NCBI RefSeq assembly: GCF_004379255.2
Contig: NC_056048.1
Span: forward strand, 14,159,197-14,223,196
Reading direction: 5' to 3'
DNA from: Salvia splendens
Lineage: Eukaryota > Streptophyta > Magnoliopsida > Lamiales > Lamiaceae
Length of the DNA: 64,000 bases
Both the position numbers and the translations under genes were made by a program. Shown piece after piece: positions 57,141 to 64,000 of this stretch. The notes beneath the pieces are model-generated. The model was not told the origin of the DNA. It did no database searches and saw nothing but the letters and a program-made list of their open reading frames with translations. Numbering within the stretch: the first letter of the stretch is position 1; every line of letters starts with the position of its first letter.

Positions 57141-59895
57141 TGTCACGCCCGCATTTCCTAAGGATAGAAAACACGGTTGATCGCGACTAGGGGAGGGTTA
57201 AAGAAGCGGGGAAGAAAGGGGGAAAACAACACAACTCAACCATAGCCCGAAACAAATGGGAATAGCTCGAATAAAATCAGAGTATCATTTCAACAATCAA
57301 CAACTCCAAATGAAAAATATCCCAACAATACACGAACTCAAAAGAAACCATATTTAGCGGAAGCATTTCGAGAGTAGAATCATGCTATGTATGAAGACAC
57401 ACCATATTCTAGACATTTGATAGACATTCTTCACTTTTATGCTCAACACCCACCGCGCTCGTCACCGCTCAACCTGCACATAGGGAAAACATATGCAGGG
57501 GCTAAGTACTTTAATGCACTCAGTGAACTCATGCCCAAAATACATTCATCATTTAAGTTATGTCAAGCCATCATTGAGTGAAACTCGGGTTTTACTTTAA
57601 AAGGCCGAGAATCACTAAAACCATTCCATAAAAAGTTGTCTGCAGACAAATATCATTATCATCCCCATTCATGTACCATATCTGAACCATCATGTGAAAC
57701 GAGAATGTGGCCACAAACTCGATCACTGGACCGGCTGACCACAAAGGACGACTCACGATCCCCATCAGTGCACTAGTCTGAGTAGGGACTCACTCCCTAG
57801 TCAGACCCGAATTCGTTAACTATCAAAGTCTAGTAGGATATTATCCTAGTAGACAATCAGATAGGCAATTCAAAACATAAAGTATGGTATGACATAACAT
57901 TCAAACCACCATTTTCTCTCCATAAACATACCATTGCAATTTAAAAGATTTTAAGTAATAGAGCCCACCTCAAAAGCTTAGAATTTCCGTAAATAGTTCC
58001 TCGTTCCGACTTCTAGCGTGCGTGCGAACCACCTTTTCGGAAAATACATAAAGTACCCATCAATCTCGATAACCAAGATATGTAGAATGCATGCACTCTA
58101 ATTAAAGTCTTTTATCACGTTTCTCGGTTTTTGTACATTTTTTTTTATTATTCGGCTGCCGCCCAAGGCGTCGCGTGCGACGCCGGTCGGCCGCTTACGC
58201 CCAAAATTCCTCCGCTGGCTCCTCGTATTTCCCTCCATGATATCGAAATAAATTCCAAAATTTTCTAAGCGTATAATTATCGCAACTATTTCTCTTCGCA
58301 ATTATATTATTTCAGACTGGGGATAAAATTATTTGTACATCGAATTATTCGGAAATTAATTCATTAATTTCTCGCGATTATTTTAATTGACGGCCCAAAG
58401 ATTTATTTACTTAGCCCACCTTGTTCCTCCAATTAAAAGAAAAGAGCCCAACAAGAATTAAGAGAATGAGGCCCAATCAATTCATTTTTTTTACAAGGCA
58501 AAAAGGGCCCAAATTCTTTTACCAAACAAAGGCCCAAATTTGACTTCCACTTCCCCAATCTCTCTCGGTTTACACCCTCTCCCTCTATGATGTTACTTCA
58601 TCCCAAAATTAGGGAATTTCCCAAATCAAGATCCCCAAATTGCAGAAGCTCCAAAGTTCGTCGCCTTCAATTCACTTCCCGTCGCCGTCTGCCGCGTATT
58701 CCACCCAGGAACGCCACTGCAGCGAGAGGGGAGGACGGTCGCCGCTGCTCAAACACGCACCGTCGGGAAGTGCTGTTGCTGTCAGACGGAACTGCTGTCT
58801 CGGGTCAGCCTTCGCCAGGCTCCGTTGTGCGCTGTTGTACCGTCGCGGTCCAGATCCTTCACCATCGCGGTAGAGGACCATCATCAGCAGTCATCGTTGA
58901 ACCGCTGCCTTCCGGCATTCCCAGCTGTCGGGCAGTCCGAAAACAGCCGGTAGTCCCGACCGAGCGCGAAAACTACTCCGTAAGCATCCGGCAGCCCCAT
59001 TAACTATTCTCAACAACCCCGAACAGCCCCGAAACCAACCCCAAAGCAGCCCCGCCAGACAAGTTCTCATTCCAAGTTAAGTTCTTTCATGTGTTCGATT
59101 AAGTACGGCGATGTTCGATTAGTTCTTTGTTGTTAAATTGTTTGAATTGCTTGTGAAGGTGAAAGTATGAAATCAATGTATGAAATTAGCTACTAACATT
59201 TCATGCTTTGGGCTAGGAAAGGGATTATACCTCAAGAATTTGAACTTGGTTGTGGTTGAAACAAAATGGAAGCAACAATTCCTTCTACTTCTTCTCCTCT
59301 CAGCTCCCTCCCTTTCTCTCAATTTGCTCATTGTAAAGTGTGTATTGTGAGGAGTTAGGGAAGAGGTTACATGAAGAAGTAATGGGTGACCTTTGGTTTG
59401 TAGGATTAATGGTGGAAGATGGAGAGTGGAGAAGTTGAAGATGGGGAGTCTCCACTTGAAGAAACCGTCGATCATGAAGAGGAGAAGAAGAAAAAGAAGA
59501 TCTTTGGGCTTACTCCCATATTTTGGAAAATGTATTGGGCTCAACATAATTTATTTAAATTAGTTTGGGCTCATTTAGTTGCAAAGCCCCAAATTTGTAT
59601 AATTATCTATTTGTTGGACCTTTTGATTGTCATGGCCCAAAGCCATTTTTTATAAAAACATTTGGACTCAAATTTTTATTTGAGAAGCCCAAGAGTATAT
59701 ATTTTGCATTCTCTCATTCCTTTCTATTAACTAAAGTTCACGGAAAACTTTAATCAATTTCGTCGTCCCGTTTCCAACAAAGATTAAAATCACTCAACGC
59801 AAACAATTAATATTTAGTGTTGTGCTAAATATTAATTCTTCAAACGATCCTTTCAAGAATACAATAAAAGGGTAGAAAAAAGTCGGGGTGTTACA
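57141..59895 (-). repeat. 3' LTR (2,755 bp) of a non-coding Ty3/gypsy-like retrotransposon
   Basis: On the plus strand it begins TGTCACGCCCGCATTTCC and ends GTCGGGGTGTTACA; in element sense it starts TGTAACACCCCGAC. Its first 1,026 bases match the copy starting at 62,975 with about six differences. Beyond its right border, in reverse, lies AAGATGGGTAGAT, a purine-rich tract as expected before a 3' LTR. A GC-rich part (58,640-59,050) contains frames without recognisable protein. Confidence 0.92.
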
Positions 59896-62800
59896 ATCTA
59901 CCCATCTTAACAAAAATTTCGTCCCGAAATTTGCTTACATCCTTCGAATAAAACATTTATCCATTAACTTGGAATCCGATTTCTAAGCAGCTTCCTCGTA
60001 TCGCTTAATAATTAACAACTATAGTTGAAATAGTATCATCCCCAAAATTCCTTTTGTCATCCAATTCTCAAACGACTTCCAAGTATTCACGATGTTTCCA
60101 CATACATCACTTTCACGGTTTCAACGAATTTATTTCTCAACTCTTGCACAATCCAATCTATGATAGCCTTCACTTTTTTTCATAATTCAAAATATGAGTA
60201 CGAGCTCTATTGCCCTTGATCGTAGGGCTCCATTTCCATTCTCTTACGGTAGTTACCACTTATATTGATATCCCGTAACACTAAAAGGTGATTGGTCGTA
60301 AAAGCATTTTCACCACATTTTGTTGCTCAAGATCTAATATCTAGATGTATGGCATACTGTTCGATCCCTTAGCAGCTCGCTATAAGCGCTACGTAAAAGC
60401 TGAAAATTTAACACCTCGTGTTCTTGGTTATATCGATGCCTCTAGTTGGTGTATCACTTTTACGCATGTCTGATTAGAGAAACTTATTCCCCGTGTGCAT
60501 TTGAAAAGCTCAACCTCATCCTTTCCTCCAAGTCTAGTATCAAGAACTCGAAAATTGATCAAACAGTCTTACTTGGATATGAACTGATTTTAAAATTGTA
60601 GCAACACTGCAGAAAGTGTCTTAATCAGAAAGGTTGCAGAAGTAATCAAGAAACCAAGAACAACATTTCTAGCTCGACTCTTTTAGATCTCATCACAAAC
60701 TTGCAAAAATTGGTTTGTAAACAAAGCAAGGACTAAACCCATTGAACATAACACATCCATTCTGAGAATTAAATGGTTTAAACGGTATCAAATAAAATCC
60801 ATAGAGCTAGGGAATTTACTTCTGATGAGAGCTCGAAAGAATATGAGATAGGTCTTGAAAACAGGATGAAATTGAATTAAGTCTCAAATTCCATAGTAGG
60901 TTGCCAAATAAGATATTTCAATTGTCAAATCAAATGTGTAAAATTTCGGCATCAATGAATGATGGCTCAAACATGTCATGACATGAGATGATCAATCGTG
61001 GGAGGGTTTAGAAGCATAGACAAATGTCATGAAGTAGCACTGATCATGGTTCGACGACATCATGCTATTGAATAATGAAATCACATCAATGGATTCACAG
61101 GTTAGCAACCGACGTGAAGTGAACTTTTTAGGAAAATCAGCTAGATCAAACACGTTAAGAAAAAAAGAGAACACGATAGCCTTAACTTGATGTTGCAATA
61201 AAGAAAAATCATTGCATGAACAATATATGTAGTGAAACTGAGCTAAAAAGAATTTCACTTCTGCAAGAAAGAACTTGCCACATGCATAGTTACGAAATAA
61301 AAAGGTGTACAAAAGTTCGAAGAGGAATATTTCATCCTTTGAAGAAACATGTATGGGAGATGTGATCATGCTGAAGGTCATAACTGCAAACAACTTTAGG
61401 AATGAAGTTCAATGACGGAAGCTCATAAGGTCAAAATATTGTCCTTACAAAAGATGAATCAAACAAGACTAATAATCAAGATGTCCAAAGTTACAAAGGC
61501 AAGCACCAATTTTCAAGAACTGAAAGTGAGTCATGACTCGATATAGGAAAAAAAATATATATATAATAATGGGCACTACTTGTAAAGCATGACTCAACCA
61601 AGGTGATTAAATAGGCAAGGGCTCACGGTTATTCAATACGTATCGAAAAGAACTTAGAATCCAAGTAAGTACTGTTGATTTAAAATCGTTCATTCTAGCT
61701 ACGAAGGTCGCACTCGTTCGCTTGTCTTTCTGAGGCCGAACGTGGTAACATCGTTCTAAGAATCCGTATATTCAACGTTGATATTCATAACGCCATTACA
61801 ACAAAATAATTGTAGTCAGTCAAAAGCCATATCTTCATAATATTCTTGCATATTATAACAACCATTCTCTTAAAACATTTTAACCCTCCATGTGCTTCTC
61901 TGCCTGCTATAAAGGTCGTCTCCATCGTGTCGCCACTTTTAGCAACTCACGCATGATAGACTATACTAATTTACATTGTGATTACAATCTCTCGTCGTTG
62001 CATGGATACATCGTCTAACAAATCTTCTTTTCTCGACCCCTTGCACATTTGAAACTTCATTTAGTCCTCACTATCCTTCTCTTCTTGAGGTCTTAATCAT
62101 ATTCTTGTTGTTCTTATCATTTAGGGAAATGACAGGAAATACTAATTACCCAACTAGAGATAAAATGGTTCACACATAGCATGCTCTAAAGTTTCGCGTA
62201 GTTCCAAGAAAGAGAAAAAAAAAGTTTCATGGTCCACCGGTCTCCATCCTCAATCTCAATCCTCTTGTCTCATATCTCGATAATTTAGAAATTTATCCCC
62301 GCTTTCTATTCTAGTTCGTTTTCATCGCTCGAGAAAGCAATATGTGAGTTTCAAATTAGAACTACGGTCCGCGTGGTCAACTAGGCCTACATCTTAGACA
62401 CTCTAAGTTCACAACAAATTTTATCATCTCATATCTCAACATCCATCGTATTTCACACCATTCATACTTCAAGATAATCAAGTATAAACACATAACACAT
62501 TTGCATCCCAAACAAAACACTCATGCACTTCACATATATGTTTGAAACAAACATTTTTAAATGACTCACTTTTTTTCAAACATTTCAACATTCTCAAAAC
62601 AACTTATCAATTTTCATCTTTCATGTAAAACACTCCATCATCCATCTTCAAAACTCGCTCTTTTCACAAACATCATAAAATACTCTTCTCAACTCGAAAT
62701 CAATCCCTCACAGAAAGATTCTACTTCCTCCTTCTTATAAAATTTTCTCCTCTTTCTTTCTCAAAAATTTTCTCGTCTTCCTTTCTCCAAAACTTTCTCA

Positions 62801-62974
62801 TAAAAACTTTCACATAAAAAAAATATATATTACCTCTTTTTTGGTTGAGCGTGGCGAAGCGGGATGTTGAGCCTTCAATTCACAACCTCATAGTCTAGCG
62901 AAACGAGTCTAGACTAAGACTGAAAAAGACTCTCGGGCCAGAGCGGAAAGAAAAAATTGCTCTGATACCATTCT
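59896..62974 (-). mobile_element. Non-coding interior of the LTR retrotransposon (LARD/TRIM-like)
   Basis: About 3.1 kb between the two LTRs has no gag, protease, reverse transcriptase, RNase H or integrase motif; the longest frame (60,992-61,393, minus) is not recognisable. On the minus strand, the sequence after the primer site (TTTTTTCTTTCCGCTCTGGC) resembles the leader of Tekay-type chromoviruses. The element must rely on a partner for movement. Its interior is shorter than classical LARDs and its LTRs are longer than those of TRIMs. Confidence 0.75.
62960..62971 (-). other. Primer-binding site for initiator Met tRNA
   Basis: In reverse it reads TGGTATCAGAGC, three bases inside the right LTR. 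It fixes the element's orientation as minus. Confidence 0.93.
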
Positions 62975-64000
62975 GTCACGCCCGCATTTCCTAAGGATAG
63001 AAAACACGGTTGATCGCGACTAGGGGAGGGTTAAAGAAGCGGGGAAGAAAGGGGGAAAACAACACAACTCAACCATAGCCCGAAACAAATGGGAATAGCT
63101 CGAATAAAATCAGAGTATCATTTCAACAATCAACAACTCCAAATGAAAAATATCCCAACAATACACGAACTCAAAAGAAACCATATTTAGCGGAAGCATT
63201 TCGAGAGTAGAATCATGCTATGTATGAAGACACACCATATTCTAGACATTTGATAGACATTCTTCACTTTTATGCTCAACACCCACCGCGCTCGTCACCG
63301 CTCAACCTGCACATAGGGAAAACATATGCAGGGGCTAAGTACTTTAATGCACTCAGTGAACTCATGCCCAAAATACATTCATCATTTAAGTTATGTCAAG
63401 CCATCATTGAGTGAAACTCGGGTTTTACTTTAAAAGGTCGAGAATCACTAAAACCATTCCATAAAAAGTTGTCTGCAGACAAATATCATTATCATCCCCA
63501 TTCATGTACCATATCTGAACCATCATGTGAAACGAGAATGTGGCCACAAACTCGATCACTGGACCGGCCGACCACAAAGGACGGCTCACGATCCCCATCA
63601 GTGCACTAGTCTGAGTAGGGACTCACTCCCTAGTCAGACCCGAATTCGTTAACCATCAAAGTCTAGTAGGATATTATCCTAGTAGACAATCAGATAGGCA
63701 ATTCAAAACATAAAGTATGGTATGACATAACATTCAAACCACCATTTTCTCTCCATAAACATACCATTGCAATTTAAAAGATTTTAAGTAATAGAGCCCA
63801 CCTCAAAAGCTTAGAATTTCCGTAAATAGTTGCTCGTTCCGACTTCTAGCGTGCGTGCGAACCACCTTTTCGGAAAATACATAAAGTACCCATCAATCTC
63901 GATAACCAAGATATTTAGAATGCATGCACTCTAATTAAAGTCTTTTATCACGTTTCTCGGTTTTTGTACATTTTTTTTTATTATTCGGCTGCCGCCCAAG
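62975..64000 (-). repeat. 5' LTR of the retrotransposon, cut by the window end
   Basis: It starts TGTCACGCCCGCATTTCC and matches the first 1,026 bases of the LTR at 57,141. Differences seen by eye are about six substitutions, roughly 99.4% identity, which indicates a recent insertion. Confidence 0.95.

Noticed and set aside
58587..59003. A 138-residue Arg/Ser-rich frame
   Set aside because: It lies in the GC-rich part of the LTR, and the frame on the other strand is equally open, so it is compositional.

Overview
This is a repeat-dominated stretch of a flowering-plant nuclear genome. It is AT-rich, has GT-AG introns, and carries plant-type LTR retrotransposons, Stowaway MITEs, PIF/Harbinger and hAT elements. 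One intact host gene is recognisable: the plant ubiquitin protease UBP26 (13 coding exons, + strand, 43,759-54,351). The repeat style suggests a eudicot, perhaps an asterid, but the sequence alone does not fix the species.

Positions 1 to about 26,400 form a chain of DNA transposons lying end to end, with short (TA)n tracts as the joints. Their ends match each other as degenerate inverted repeats, so at least four related families can be told apart. The interiors are packed with short words repeated dozens of times, and the word differs by family: AATGATA, GTGATGT/GTGAAGT, AATGCA, ACTTCATT or TGACAT. Two members carry pieces of a gene type that travels with plant Mutator-like elements: the catalytic end of a Ulp1 (C48) cysteine protease at 3-490, and the matching N-terminal part with a nonsense codon and a frameshift at 15,663-17,560 (minus). 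Another carries a two-exon gene for a 76-residue AT-hook protein. Two elements hold captured host gene fragments: a piece of a PIN auxin carrier and the C-terminus of a DUF761-type protein. A 2.85-kb solo LTR with a clean 5-bp duplication sits inside one word array.

From about 26,400 to 43,200 lies nested transposon debris: Stowaway MITEs (one inside another), a Harbinger MITE, and a non-autonomous LTR retrotransposon (31,873-36,537, minus) with gag-like ORFs but no polymerase. A PIF/Harbinger element (about 39,050-42,890) has a transposase gene split by an 888-bp hAT element, which is itself split by a Stowaway.

UBP26 follows, with a Stowaway in its 3' region. Downstream, a second Harbinger transposase fragment is cut at 57,141 by a young non-coding LTR retrotransposon on the minus strand, of the same LTR family as the solo LTR. 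It has 2,755-bp LTRs and a 3.1-kb interior, and its second LTR runs off the window.

The most interesting possibility, which is inference, is that the (TA)n-flanked families are VANDAL/Kaonashi-like Mutator relatives. Their Ulp1/DUF1985-like proteins and family-specific words would then form co-evolving protein-DNA recognition pairs, like the VANC anti-silencing system of Arabidopsis.
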